From positions 32,199,938 to 32,263,937 of the forward strand of contig CM022670.1 of assembly GCA_012295275.1 (NCBI GenBank): a stretch of DNA of 64,000 bases. Reading direction: 5' to 3'. The notes under the pieces were generated by a model that was not told the DNA's origin, ran no database searches, and was given only the letters and a program-made list of their open reading frames with translations. The position numbers and the translations under genes were made by a program. The DNA comes from Chrysomallon squamiferum. Lineage: Eukaryota > Mollusca > Gastropoda > Neomphalida > Peltospiridae. Below are positions 1-14,700 of the stretch, piece after piece; positions within the stretch are counted from its first letter, which is position 1, and each line of letters begins with the position of its first letter.

Positions 1-2607
1 TTAATTGCTTAAATTAATTTGTTCTTCTTATGATGAAACCTAATTTAAAAATTATCATACAATTACATAAATTATTAACCAAAGTTTGTGTGAAGTTCTG
101 TATATTTTTCTTATCATTTAGTTTAATTTATTTCTAAATCAATTAAAATGTATTAACAATAATGAAAATCCAAATGCAAAACTGTTCTCTAACAAATAAT
201 TAAACAGCATTCTGCAATTAATTAGCATGCATCTTTCACATTTTTTAGAAAAACTGTGCTAAAAACACAATGTTTAGAACAAAAAGGTGCCAAAGCTTTT
301 AGCAGATATAGAACAAATGATTGTGTGATATAAACGATAGATGAGAAAAAATGTATGATGCATCTGTGATGTTTTTCAATTTCTATTTCATTATCATAAC
401 AATCATTAATGTCATTACCTTTATTTTCATCATCATTACTGTTAATGTTATTGTTATTATCATCAAACCATTTTATTTCTTCCAAAATGAAACACTAATA
501 AAATTTCTGGTATATGGTGTTTGAGAAGTTTTCTTTATAATGAAGAAATACAAAGGTATGCTAAACAATTCTAAGCAAAAGAATAGCATTGTTTATAATG
601 TAACAAATTTTGTTTTGGGTTTATAAAATTCACCATTGCTCCGTGAGCATCAGATAATCCAAGCAAAAATAAGTAATTGTACAGAATAGTGAATCAAGAA
701 CACAACAATTTAGGCCCACATGCAAAACAACAAATGAAATATTGGTTTTGTGGAGATATTAAAGATATGGAGTCAATGTCTAATAAATCACTTGGTCTAA
801 GTTTGAAAATATTTAAAATATCACTGAACTTTTGAGCAAAATTCAAACAAATTTTAAAAGATAGTTTTGTTTATGACAAACCTGCCAAAAGAATTACACT
901 GAATGAGACTTAGAATAATTACAGAAAGATCAGGCAATAAAATAAAATATTTCTAGAAATAGCAGAGCAGGAACAGAAGTCATCTTAAGACTACAACAAG
1001 CAAAAGAATTCATGTACAAATGAAAACAGAGTATTTGAAAAATACCCCAAAACTGAAAAAAACAAACACCTACAAAACAAAAACAACCCACAGACAAAAA
1101 AGGTTTTACCAATTAAAATCTTCATTTAATCTGCCTTGCATGCGAGCCATGAAATGAAAACTTCAACTACATGCTTGTAAGTGATACAGTGTTGTAAAAT
1201 TTGCAACTACAAAATATCACATCAGGCAAGGAACCAGCCCATTTCATTTACCTGATATTTTCTTTTAGCAATCTGTAGATAAAGGAGACATGTGTGCATA
1301 ATGTCTAGATCTAAATGTGCATTAATATATTTATTTTCCATTACCACCTAAACATATAGCTGTTGTTAACAGAATAATTAATTCATTAATAACTTGTGTA
1401 CTACAGAACAATCTAAACAATAAATAAATGATTAAATATGTAATTAATTTTGTTAATAACCTGTATAGTATAGAATCTTCTAAACAGTCAATGAATCTAT
1501 TACATACGTAGTTATGCAGAACATAATTAATTAATTAATGATCATTTTACTACAGAGTTAATTCTTCTAAAAAGAACTATTTGACTATTATTAAATTTTA
1601 TAAAATGATGCTACTATATAAGTATATTGTAGGTGTTTTTAACTAATGTTTTTATTTTTTATTTTTTTGTTATTATTATTTTTTTTTTAAACTACATTTT
1701 TAAGATTTAGGACATTCAGACTGATTAAAACAGTCTTATGTTTTTTTTAATTTAGTAAGTGCAAAGATAATTTCTTATTGCTGATTTAAAAAAAAAGACA
1801 ATGAGATTCCAGATTAAGTTGTCATAGTTTTAATACATAATCCAAAATATTTCTTACACTAGGTTTAAACAAAAATTGCTAAAAATATTTTTCTTTATTT
1901 CTTTGTTTCTTTGTTTCTTGGTTATAAAATGTTGCAAAGTAAAGATATATTTTCATACATTTCTTATGTTAGGCAATTTCAATAATCTGTATAGAAAATC
2001 CCAGTACCACTGTGAATTACAGATAGCATTTTATATGACAATTAGAATTTGATTTTGTTTCATTTGCACATACAGAAAACACATTGTAAGAAAAAGAAAA
2101 CAAAAAGAGTATTTATAAATAATTCTATATAAAGCACCTAGCACTAAAACCTAATATTTAATTAAAATGAAATTTATAAAAATTTCAAAAACTCAATATA
2201 TTTAATCAATATTTTATCTGCATGAATTTATTTTTTAAAAATGAATTTCACTTATATTAATTTTCTGATTAATAATTTGAATGAAAATTACTTGTTATAG
2301 AGAATATTTCATCAAAACACTTTGACGATGAGCAAATAACTGAGGTTTTGGGTGTGGAAGTTATTTTTCCATTAATTACTTAATATTTATTTATCAAAAA
2401 TTATTTAAACAAATTTAAAATGAATGAATGTTTATTTATTTAATATAACACATTTTAAATGTTTTCGACGCAGTAAATAAAAAAAAAGAATTTATAACAG
2501 AAAATCAATTAGTTTACTGTTTATATAAACTAAAAGCACACACATTTTCAGCCACATGTTAATTTAATGCTAAGTATTTATTATCAGTTTATTAAGCAAA
2601 GACTTAC
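1..2607. other. Presumed laminin intron, no exon recognised
   Basis: Very AT-rich sequence downstream of the last exon in the direction of transcription. I looked for the remaining LG2 exon (a G-C-[IM] strand with a downstream donor) and found nothing convincing. Only AT-rich low-complexity tracts are visible, for example around 1620-1760. Confidence 0.6.
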
Positions 2608-2743
2608 TGTTTTCTGAATGGTGTAAGATCAAAGCTTTCTGGAACTCCACCAATGTACATAGGTTTTGATTTTAAGTTGAGATCTTTATTTCCTGGGGGT
2701 GCCGCAGTAAGTATAGTCTCCACATTGTCTACTCTCAGCACAG
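2608..2743 (-). CDS. LAMA1/2-like: Laminin alpha exon w51: LG2, part 3 (last exon in window)
   Basis: Reads [20 protein letters not shown], then [26 protein letters not shown] is the conserved LG strand. It ends with two bases of a split codon at a gtaagt donor, so LG2 continues in an exon left of the window or one I cannot see in 1-2607. Confidence 0.93.
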
Positions 2744-3958
2744 CTAGTAACAAAAATACTTAAACTATGAGAAAAAAACACTGGTTATATAAAGTTTCAA
2801 AAGTATTGCCATTCTATTTTCTTCAATAAAATTAAAAAATATGTTTACAAAGATGATCATTAAATATGTTTTACACAAAAATGAATCTAATTTGTTCTTT
2901 GAAAACAGTTATACATTAAAATAAATTTCATGTGAAATTTAATCCAAAATTTTCTTTTTCAAAAACAGCTGCTTGTTAAAATAATTTCTGTGTGACATAT
3001 AAAATAATATATATTTTTATTTACCCATTCCAGTAATTTTTGTGTCAATTTAAATATACCGATGTTCATTTGTTTATTATTTTGTTAGAACAACTTTGAT
3101 ATGTTATTTAATTTAACAAGCTAGATTTATTTGCAACATTTAAAAAAATAATAATAATCAAATAATAAAAAAAAGTTTCATTGTAAATGCACAAACATAA
3201 TTATTATGTTTATATACAGGTCTTGAAATTGTTTGTAAAAAAAAAAAAAGAAAGAAGAATAACAAAAGGAGAAAATTTTCATACAAAACCCCCTCCAGAT
3301 TATTATGTAAGATTCTTACAATTTTCTTCTTTTCTAATTTTTTAATTTTTAATTTTAAATTTTTTTTTTTTTTTTTTTGCAAAAGATTATCTCTTAAATT
3401 TTAAAATATATTTCCCTTTACTTCTTCATTATAATTTAAGTATAAAATTATTATCCAACTTTTATATAATAGTACATAATAAAGAAGCAGTTAATTTTCT
3501 CAGTAATGGATCCTTTCTATAAAGGAATTCAATAGAAACTGAACAATTTCCATGGACCTGTGATTTATCTGTCTTTTAACACTAATATGTCAGTAAATTC
3601 AACACACCACAAAACTAAACTATTTTCCTAATACTAGTTTTGAAAAGTCTCAGTGTAATAATATTTTAAGCAAAGCAAATGTGTTAACCTTCGTAACCCT
3701 TTTTCTCAACAAACACTTTAACCCATTTATTTGTGTTGTAAGTCTTTTTGGTTGTTGCTTGCCCTAAACTAACACCACCATTGTAGAAATGAAGCACAAC
3801 TTTTCCTTCATGCAGCTCCACAGAAATGAAATCTCCCTGCAAGACAAAAACATTCACAATGATGATGATAACGATGATATCGATATATAATAATAATAAT
3901 AATAATAGTGATAGTAATAATTTGTAAAAACAGTAATAATAATAATAATAGTAATAAT

Positions 3959-4015
<57 letters not shown>

Positions 4016-6668
4016 TTATTATTATATGAAATAATAACCAAACCAAAATACAAATCAAAATAACATTTACATTTTATATACCCTGAGATTTAAATTCTTA
4101 TATATGTTACAACCAATTTTTTTAAAAGATAATGTTTGGTTCCAGTTAAAAATAATTAAAAGTTTTCTTTATATTAATTTAAAATATTTGTCAGTAAATC
4201 TAAATGGATAGGTAGTTGGACATAATACTTAAATAATTACCAAGTCAGGATTGCCAGAAAACACAAAGAGGGCATTTTCCCAAAATGTCTTAAATTCAAA
4301 TGCAATGTTGATACGATCACTGCGATATCTGGATATTTTAGGCAACTCAGAATACCCAGTTCCATCAAAGTAGTATATATTGGTGCTTATTGGTACTGTT
4401 GGTCTGAAAATATATCAAAGGTATCTATTATATATTCAGTATTTTTTCAGTAAAAAATGCACATATTCAGTAATTACAGTAAATAAAAACATGACTTAAA
4501 ACAAAGAGAGACAATAGAGAAGGAGAGAATGATAATCTACAATGCAAACAATTCAATTAAAAAATTTGTATCTTCGTACATATCATTATATATATGTCTT
4601 CTCTTTTTGTGTGTGTGTTTGTTAATGATTTAAGTATCTATGAAACAAAAACTGGATGTCTGTTAATAGAAAAACTAAGTCAACAGCATACATCTTGGTG
4701 TTCAAAAGAGCAACCAATATCAAACATTAATTTCAGAATGAGATCATTATTACTGTTAATAAAAGACTACTTACACATCACTACAAGCTCTGCATGATGG
4801 TGCAGATGTCTTGAAATGAAATGTACCAACACTGTGACCATCAATAACCACTCGGCCCATGCATCCTGTCAGATTGTTTGAACTAACTGTTGGAGGCACC
4901 TAGAATTTTCAAAACAACAATTCAGATCTTGATTTATAAATTCCCATTCAAGAAAAAAAATATCATTTTTTGGAAAGAAATAATTATTTTAAGAAGAAAA
5001 AATATAATAACTGCACTTACAGAATAACTTGCATTTACTCCTGCAAAGAAAAGATCAGAATTCTCATCCAGCTTCATAACAGAATACCCAACAGGTGAGG
5101 TCCCACTCTGTTGCTTGGCATTGCTTTCAGTATTTTTGATTTGCCACACTTTGAGAAGACCAACACGAGCCACCCTGAGATAAATTAATAATACAAACAA
5201 AGTGTAAGATGGTTTTGTTTAAAAAATCTGTTTTTAATTAAGAAATTCTTTAGCTTTATTTTATGTACTGATCTGTGAGTGTTTTGATAAAGAGACACTA
5301 GTTTTATAATTATATTTTTTAGTTTAAATCTAGATAATTAAAGCTGAAATTTTAAATTCATTTTCTAAGGAATAAAAATAAATTTCAAATTAAAATATTT
5401 ACTAAATAATTAACTATGATTCGGTACTGATGAAAAATTCTAATTTAATAATTTGAAATTTAAAATTTTCTGAAATAATTAAGTATTAATTCATATTTAA
5501 ATTAAATGATTTGGTTTATTTTTGAAAACCATTTTCTGAGTATATCAAAAATCAACTAAAATAACTATCCAAATTTACCTCTTGGCAACAACTCTATACC
5601 ACTTGAGTCCTTCTTCATCATCAGCAGGTACTACGTTGATTATCTCGTCATGGATTATCTCCCCTATTCCACCACCAACATTCCAAACGAATCTCACTTT
5701 ATTGTTTCTCAATTCAACAGCAAGAAATTCCTACAAGAAAATTGTTTAAAATACAATGCATTCTGTTTTACCAGATAAAAATGCAAAAAAAAAAAAATTC
5801 GATTCTTTTCAAAAATTATTTGAGATCCGCATATTTAAAGGTTTAAAATAGATTTGAGACAATTTATACAAAACACTAAGAAGAAACATTTAGTAAAAAT
5901 TTACAAAAACTATTAGTAAATATTTTTGAATTATTTAAAGGGATCTTGATTAAGCAATTAATACAAATGAAAAGATTATCTTTGACAAATCATGCCTGTC
6001 AGTATTTTCAAATGGTAGGAATTACTTTTAACAAGTTTTATATGATTTTAATTTAATATGTTGGCATTCTAAATAAATTACTATATATTTAACTCTTGTC
6101 AGTATTTAATTTTAGTTAGGAAGGAAATTAATAAAAATGGTATGTCATAAAAAAAAATGATTCTAGGAAGGAAACTTGTTTGTGGAAGATTGTGTCTGTT
6201 CAACCTATATAATTTAAACAAGTGATTTTTGTTAAATGGTGTAACAAATGAGAAATACATGCATATATCATTTTTCTTTTTTTTTCTCTCTTTCTCAAAA
6301 AACCCACCCAAAAATTCAAAGATTTAAAATTAAAAAATAAATTACTGTAGAAGATTTCTGTGCAAGGACAAACAACATGTTGTCCTGAGTCTTGTTCAGT
6401 TTGAAACCAAAACTGATGCTGTTGGTGACACCAGGGTGACTCACTGGGTGATAAGATCGAGTACAATGACCATCACCTTTCAGAGAAAGTTTCATCTGAA
6501 AAAAAATGTATATTACAAGATTTGGAAACTTATTTTTTCGTAATAATTAAATAATGCAAACTATATCCTACTAATACAGTTACTAATTTTTCTAATTTAC
6601 TTTCAGAGTTTTGAGAAAGTAATACAAGTTTTTAGAAACAATTTAGAAGATGAAGATAAAATTCTGTA

Positions 6669-6702
<34 letters not shown>

Positions 6703-7127
6703 TGTTTGAACAAGTAATATATATTTCCATTTTATACTATGACTATATTTTCATTTTCAAATAAAATATTCCTCAGAAGACAGCTGATTATAAATATTCA
6801 TTATTATCCTGTAACATTTACACTGTTGGCCAGTTCTCTGGAAACTTTGATCTTGTCTTTCAGACTAGCCAGGTTTCTGGACAGTCTTGACTGTAGACGA
6901 TAAGCCTGAGCAAGTTTCTGATCAGCATCTAGTTCAGCTGTTATGTTCTTCAGAAGTTCCATGTTGTCTCTTGCTTTATCAGCTGAAAATACACATTAAT
7001 TATTTATAATAGAGACAGAGAGAGAGAGAAAGAGAGAAAGATAGAAAAACAGACAGAAAGATAACAAAAGAATACATATATAAGCCATGAAATAAAATAG
7101 TGATATAACCAGCAAAAGTAAATTTGC

Positions 7128-7170
<43 letters not shown>

Positions 7171-7699
7171 CTTCTCAACCTTAGATAAAAAATACATCAG
7201 TTATAATATAGTGTGACTGGTATCTCATGTGAATTAAAAATATTCCACAAACAACATAATAACTAATAAATAAATTCTGAAAAAGTCATGGCACCACCTG
7301 AATTAAAACACTCCATTGTCATTTTAATTATTGGTAAATTGTAAAAGACATTACTTGTGAGAAATGTCACCTGAAATATCAAAGAAACACTGATTGAGAT
7401 TACGCCATCATCATCTCATGATTATCTTCTCATGAAGAGTTGAATCAAATGTTCATCAAAGTTATTTTAAGTTATCTATAATAGGTTGTGTTCATAATAA
7501 TAGTCTACTTACTGGAATCTCTTATTTGGTACACCATGGAATCAAGATCAAACCGCTTGATGTCATCAATCTTGGACTCTAGGTTTTTCACTTTGTTTGT
7601 AATGTTACTGATGCCTGCTGCTACTTTGCCAGCTCTCTCTCCAGTCAAATACACTTCATTTATTACTGTGTCAATTCTGTCACTCAGTTCTGCATGGAA

Positions 7700-7734
<35 letters not shown>

Positions 7735-7762
7735 GAAGAAGAAGAAGAAGAAGAAAATAATA

Positions 7763-7809
<47 letters not shown>

Positions 7810-8618
7810 TAATAATAAGAAGAACAACATTACTAATTTATTAAATTTAATAAATAATAAAATTTACATTAAAAAAAAATAACATTATCTGAAAATCCCA
7901 AAAATCAAAAATGATAAATAAGAGAACCAAAATAAATAAATATATCTGAATGTGAACTTTGTATTTACAAATAAATTTGTGCTGTACAAATTTCAAGTTG
8001 CTCAGTCCTGCTAAAACTGTAATAAGTTCTCTTTCACATTATGCTAAGTAAGAAAAATACAGAACCCTTCATGAAAAATCCTTAACTTTTTATCATACTG
8101 AAAGTCTCAGAATCTTAGTCAAGAAAAATTGTGGATAATTACATTTTTAATTAAATCTGTTACAAAAATAATTATTTAAAATGTTCTCACCTACTGGCAG
8201 ACGATCCAAATCTGCATTAATCATATCCAGCATGATTCTGGAATTTTTATGTTGTTTTGTGACATTATTGAGATCTCCTTCCAGAAATATCAAATCAGCA
8301 CTTAGACCTGCAAAAACAAAAAAACGTATTGTTATATTATTTCACAAATCATATATATATTGAGGATAGAAAGGTTTTGGTAGGTTAAATGTCTTGCTAA
8401 AATTACAAGTATATCAATATTACATGTAAAAATACACCTATCAGAAAATATTGTTTTAAATTCTAAATTATATTAAGATTCTTTTCAGATACTCAAATCA
8501 TTATTTCTTAACAAATTAAACAATTCTTATGAAAACAAAAAATACCTTAATTAAATGTTTTAAAACAAAAACTACATTAGTGAGTACAGCATCATCTTAT
8601 ATAAACAGATATATTGTT

Positions 8619-8703
<85 letters not shown>

Positions 8704-11700
8704 TAGGTGTGTGTGTGTGTGTGTGTGTGTGTATGCACGTGTATGTGTATGTATTTTTATTACATAGTGTTATATGTTAATTTAATTTTTATTTTATTTT
8801 TGTTTTTTTACTTACCTGCAACACCTTTTTCCATTGTTTCATTTGCTTTACGCATCAGTTCTTTGCTTCGGGCAATTGAATCTGCGACATCATGTTTCAG
8901 AGTATCAATCATAGCCTGATGAAATTCAAAATGTAATATTTATTTCATACATTGTAACTGTCAAACCGTTCATACTCATCAAACAAGTAATACATCTTTG
9001 GAAGATTCATAAACTGCCAGTGCAAATTCAGTATACAGTATTTATTGTGTACATTCCAATTTACAAATAGCTTATCCTCCATCAAACAATCATACATATG
9101 GTTGATGGATATCAAACTTTAGAAAAACATTATAATTATTATATAACAAATTATATTTGTGAATTTTTTTTTTAATCAAGCACAGTACTCAAAAAAACAA
9201 AAACAATCACACACATACATACATGTTCATATAGACAAATAGAATTTTACACATGCATAATATTTTTTCTATGAAAATTACTAATTTTGTCATTGATATC
9301 ATGGCAATAAAATGATATCCATGCTGATTAATATTATCATTAAAAATAATTAAAAAAAATAATCTGTAAAATTAATATTTCTAATGTAAAAAACAGCAAA
9401 GTTTTTTGCTTCTTTTTTTTTTAATACTGTAATAAAAACTTTATTATATGCTTAAACATTTAAAAAAAAAAATGAAATAAAGTAAATATTATAACTGAAT
9501 TATTCACATACTATTTTGACTGAATCTTTTGATGATTTCAGAGCATTTTTTGCTGCTTTCTCTGCCTGATCTATGGCATCAACAATGTTCTGATAAACCT
9601 TTGCTGCCCTGATAGGAGCTTCAGCATCAGCACGCGACTGTGCAACCAGACTGAAAGAAGCAAACAATCAGCAGGACTGGAATCTACTACTGTTTCAAGA
9701 AACACAAGTAAAAATAAACTGGTCTTGGTTTCTATACTGTAATAAATTTTTAATTAATTACACATACTTGAAAAATATAAAATTAATTAAATTATTAATT
9801 CTTCTTGTTTATTCACATGTAAACAAGATATTAGAAAAAAAACTAAAATTATCTTTGCTTTCTATTATATAATGGTATTTTTACATTAACTACATGTTAC
9901 TTTTTTTTGTTAATGCTTTTTTATTATTCTTTTTTTCTGTGTTTTTGTTGTTGTTTCGAAGTTCTATTATTAGTAATTTAGATAAATGTTTAGATAAATG
10001 TTTAGATACTTACCGGTCCAATTTCTGAGCAAATTTTTTCAGATCTTTAGCATGTTTCCAGGCTTGATCAGTGAGAGCTTTAGCTCTTGGCAGTTTTCTT
10101 TTCATGTTGTTAAATATTGTCATCAGTCTGTCAGTGACCAGTTCAAGGGTTGAATGTTCTCGTTCAATTGTCTGAAAAGAAATCTTGCTTCATTACTTGG
10201 GTTATTAATTACTTAAGAATGAAAAAAGTATTTTTTATAAAACTTCATTAATTAACAGTAATGTAAATTAATGTTTTAAATCTCAAATCTAGATAATCCA
10301 AGTTAAAAAAAAAAGGATGGTTGAAAATAGCTTAGTAATAATGTTCATCATAAAACATAAAAACTATTTTTAACAATTAAATATCTAGACAATATGTGTA
10401 TAGTAAACAGTTATTACAAAGATATTTTCAAGCAGTCTGTCAAGCAGATCTCTTGCTTCTGATACGTAATATCTTCCATCTTTCAACAGCCCAACTGTGT
10501 CCTCCTTGACCAGACCAATGTCTTCCAATAAATCCTTAAAATAATAAAACAGTAAATAAAATACCAGTTATTAGTATTTGTTATAAAAGGAAAATAATGA
10601 ACTTACTACTTCAGCTTAACTAAAAAGTATATTAATTACTCAAGCTGGTACCTATTCATGAGTTAACCAGTTTGAGATAAATCCAGTTTTGAGGTACCAC
10701 ATTTGTAAATTTATCCATAAGCACACATCTGTATAAAGCCAGGACTATCCAGTGTCTAAACTCAAGCCAGGACTATCCAGTGTCTAAACTCAAGCCAGGA
10801 CTATCCAGTGTCTAAACTCAAGCCAGGACTATCCAGTGTCTAAACTCAAGCCAGGACTATCCAGTGTCTAAACTCAAGCCAGGACTATCCAGTGTCTAAA
10901 CTCACATATCAGAGCTGCTACAGTAGATTTTCAAAAAACCTAATAATCCACAACTCAAGATGACTATCTAATTATCTGGCTGGACTAATGCTACAAGACA
11001 GGTATATATAGAAAAACTTATGGAATGGATGATAAATAAAATGTGTCTATGAAAAATGAAACATTATATCTTACTTCCAATCTTGCCAATTTTTCACCAG
11101 TCTTGAAGGCATCTTCTATTATTTGTTCCAGTGATTTTTTAACACCTTTTGCTATGTTGTTCAAGTCTCTAAGTCTTTCCAATGTGTCGTTTAACTTTGC
11201 AGCTACAATACTGGTGTTCAGGTTACGTAAACCAGTCCTTTCAATTCTCTCTGATAATTTTTCAGCCAATCTAGATTTATTTTAAAAAGAGAAGAAAAAA
11301 AAAAGAAATTAATTTAATTGTTTAAAATCTAAAGCCTGACTTTTAATAATTGAAAAAAGTTCAATAAAAACTTAAAGAGTCGATTTCCAAAATACATACA
11401 AAAATATTTTAAACAGGGTAAATTCAAAAAGATAACTAATTAAATCTAGTGAAAGATATTTTAAGTCAAATAATATTAATGTAGTTTAATAATATCATAG
11501 GTTACAGAAAATATATTATCATACTGTTATTTCAAAATAAAACTCTTTCTTCTCTTTTTCAAAATTGCACCTGTTTTCATTATAAGCAGCTGCATCTGCA
11601 TCAGTGAAATCTCTTCCCAGAATTTCCTTAAGTATTTCCTCTGCTTCTCTGAATGATGTGGCATTTATGTGAGACTGGTTGTACAATAAATTAGAAGCTA

Positions 11701-14700
11701 ATTCACCAAGCTTTCTGTTATCATCTGAAAATAATTAATAACTATGAATATTTATACTTTTACAATAAATTTTGAAATACATATATGGCAATGGAAGTTA
11801 TTTTCAATATTAAATTTTAAAACAATTTGCTATCTTTAAAAAATCTGAATATACATAGGAAGTAATTTTTTTACTATTTTGCAAAACAAAAATATAATAA
11901 TGCCTATAAGAATTTTTTTTTTTTTTTATAAATTAATAAAATTTATCTAAAAACCCTAAAAACAACCTAAGAACACAACTTAGCAAAAAGGTAAATAAAT
12001 ATAAACTTATTTTTAATATGACATTTCAAACTGATACAGGTTTAATGAAAAGTAAGCATCAATTGATTTAAAAATGTACATCTTACTCTTTAATAAAATT
12101 ATTTTTAATATAAAGATTTTTTAATATAATTAATTTTATTTTGAAAAATTAGATAAATAATATTATCTTACTCATTAGTGAATTTCACATTCAAATTGAT
12201 TTAATAAAAAATATTTTTATTTTATTCTTTATTAAAGCAAAATTTCATACCAATATTGGTTTAATAAAAAATAAACTTCAATAAATATTTAAAAAAAAAA
12301 TAGTTTTTACTGTTTACAATAACTAATGTAACTGATTTAACAAAAAGTTAATTGTAATAATATTAATTCTCGATACCAACCTTTTATTTCTGCAAAAAGT
12401 CTCAGAATTTCATCTTCCAAATCTGTGGCATTCTTTTTTTGGACTGCTGCTTTTTTACCAACCACTTGTATATCCTTGTTTATTTCTTCTGACTAAAATT
12501 AATTACAGTCAAAAATATAATATACAAATATTAAATATATTTTAAAACTTCAGTGTAGCTGCATTAAACGCCAATTAACAAAATAATTCTCCTTCTTTAA
12601 AAACCAAACATTAAAATTAAAAATATTTGTAGATTATTTATAGATTATTTAGAATAAATGGGTTTATTTTTTTCTCAAACATTTTTGTGAATTATCAACT
12701 CTACACATAATTAATTCTTAATATTAACAACATCAAATACAATAGAAGATAAAATATGTATATTGTTTACTAAATTTTAAGCTTGACTAAAATAAATATT
12801 TTTTAAATTTAAATAATTTCAATATTCAAAATTAATAATTAATTGTTTTTTCATAAAAGATTAATAAAATTTCCCATTCAGATTCAATTATTGTAAAATT
12901 ACTCCAGATATTTTTATCTTGAAAATAATATGAACTGTTTTAGAAACTGGCTGAATTCATCACTGTTAATTAACTAATTAACATTATGAATTACGTTTAT
13001 GAAACAGAGCAGTTACAGTTTATCAAAAATATAATAATTCTTTATTAAACTTTGTAACTTACTCTTTTGATTAATCTTTCTGCCACTTCTTGTAAGAAGA
13101 AAGTGTTGTTCTGGAAGCTTTCTAGTTGTGTTCCATGAATGCCTTTAGAAGCATTCATCCTTTCCTGAAATAATATTTATTATTTGTCTTTAGAAATAAA
13201 GTGAACTACTTTCAAGACAGTTCAGTAAATGATTTCACACCAATAATGTAAAAAAATAATAATAATAAAAACAAAAGATCATTTTATTCCAGAAACTAAA
13301 TATTGAAAAGTTAATCAATAACAGTAATAAACATAGAAATTTTACTTATAACTAATGAAAGTTAAGATTATGTCTCTATAACAGCAGATCCTAACAATTC
13401 ACTTTATTACATATAAAATTTAGAAAAGCAACTTTGATATAATAACTTCATACTAGACTAGTGACTTCAAAGCAGTAAAAGTTTTAAAAACTTCTTCATT
13501 AACAAAAAATAATTAAGAAAATTAATTTCACAAGAATATTAATATTTTAAAAAATAATTTCATAAAAATAATAAAATTGTTAGACAAAAAACATTCAGAA
13601 AATGGCATATTTTACCCATAATTCAATGGTCTGGTTGTTTAAAGCTTTCAGATGTCCCCATGGCAATGGAGCTGTAACTGTGATAGTACTTATAGTTGTG
13701 TTCAGTTTGCTCAAGTCTTCCAGGAGAATGCCAGTGCAACCATCATAGCATGCTAAACAAATTTAAAAAATGAAATTTTATTTTACATTTTATGTTTTTA
13801 AAACTTATTTTAAGTTCATGTGCTTAATTTTCTCTGAAACTCAAAATGATAAAAATAAAAGCTAAAAATAAGCATTTGTTTTTATTTTTATACATATATT
13901 TTTTATTTTTGAATTTTAGAAGAAATATCACCTTAATATTAACATTAACAACACAAATAAGATAATATATTCTAACATTTCAATTAAAAACTATAATATC
14001 TATGTTTACAGAAAAGCAAATTTTATGTATTTTTAGTGGAATATACCAGTACATAATAAGTCCATAATATAAAAATAGTCTTTAAATATACAACAAAAAA
14101 CATCAACTTACTTTAATGAAACTTTTAGTTAAACAAAACCCAAAACAAATCATAATTCAAAATAAACAAAACCTTGATAGTAAGAAGCAGAAGTGGGTAC
14201 TAATACTGATTCCAGAAACAAATGGTGGATGCTAATAAAGGATTAAAAAAATGTCTATGCAATACTGATTCAAGAGATAAAAAAAAAAGGACCAAAAAGC
14301 AAAATGGACATGCAAAATTAAATCAAGGTTCCCCAAGGAAAACTGTAGATATTTTATGAATTCACTAGATATAAGGAATGACCATGAAAGCTTCAATATC
14401 ACAGCTAAGGTAAATGAAAATTAACTGGGAAAAGATAAGTTTAATCCTAAATTAATTAAATTAAAAATATTAAGATATTAATCAGATTAAAAAAAGGCAG
14501 AAATATAATTTGAAAACTTCAGAAAAAAAAACACCAGAGTATTTGCAAAACTCTCTCACACACACACAATAAGATTTTTTATTTATTTTTAATTAAATAA
14601 AAAGAGAGAAGAAAAACAATTAAATGGGTAAAAACATGCTTCAAATGAAAAGTAGTGGTAAAAAAAATATTCATAATTCAATTTACAAAAAGGGATTTTA

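Noticed and set aside
1252-1272. Possible 21-base micro-exon (minus strand, flanked by ctacag and gtaaat)
   Set aside because: Splice signals look good, but the residues in the required phase (LLKENI) do not fit the expected end of LG2, and tiny AG...GT pairs are common by chance.
3808-4053. Minus-strand open frame with a long leucine run
   Set aside because: It starts inside exon w50 but then runs through the AAT microsatellite; the leucine run is simple repeat, not protein.
8529-8780. Plus-strand frame with a Cys-Val run
   Set aside because: Product of the TG microsatellite; no other coding signal.
10738-10904. Direct repeats as a CRISPR array
   Set aside because: Copies abut without spacers, and the host is an animal gene.
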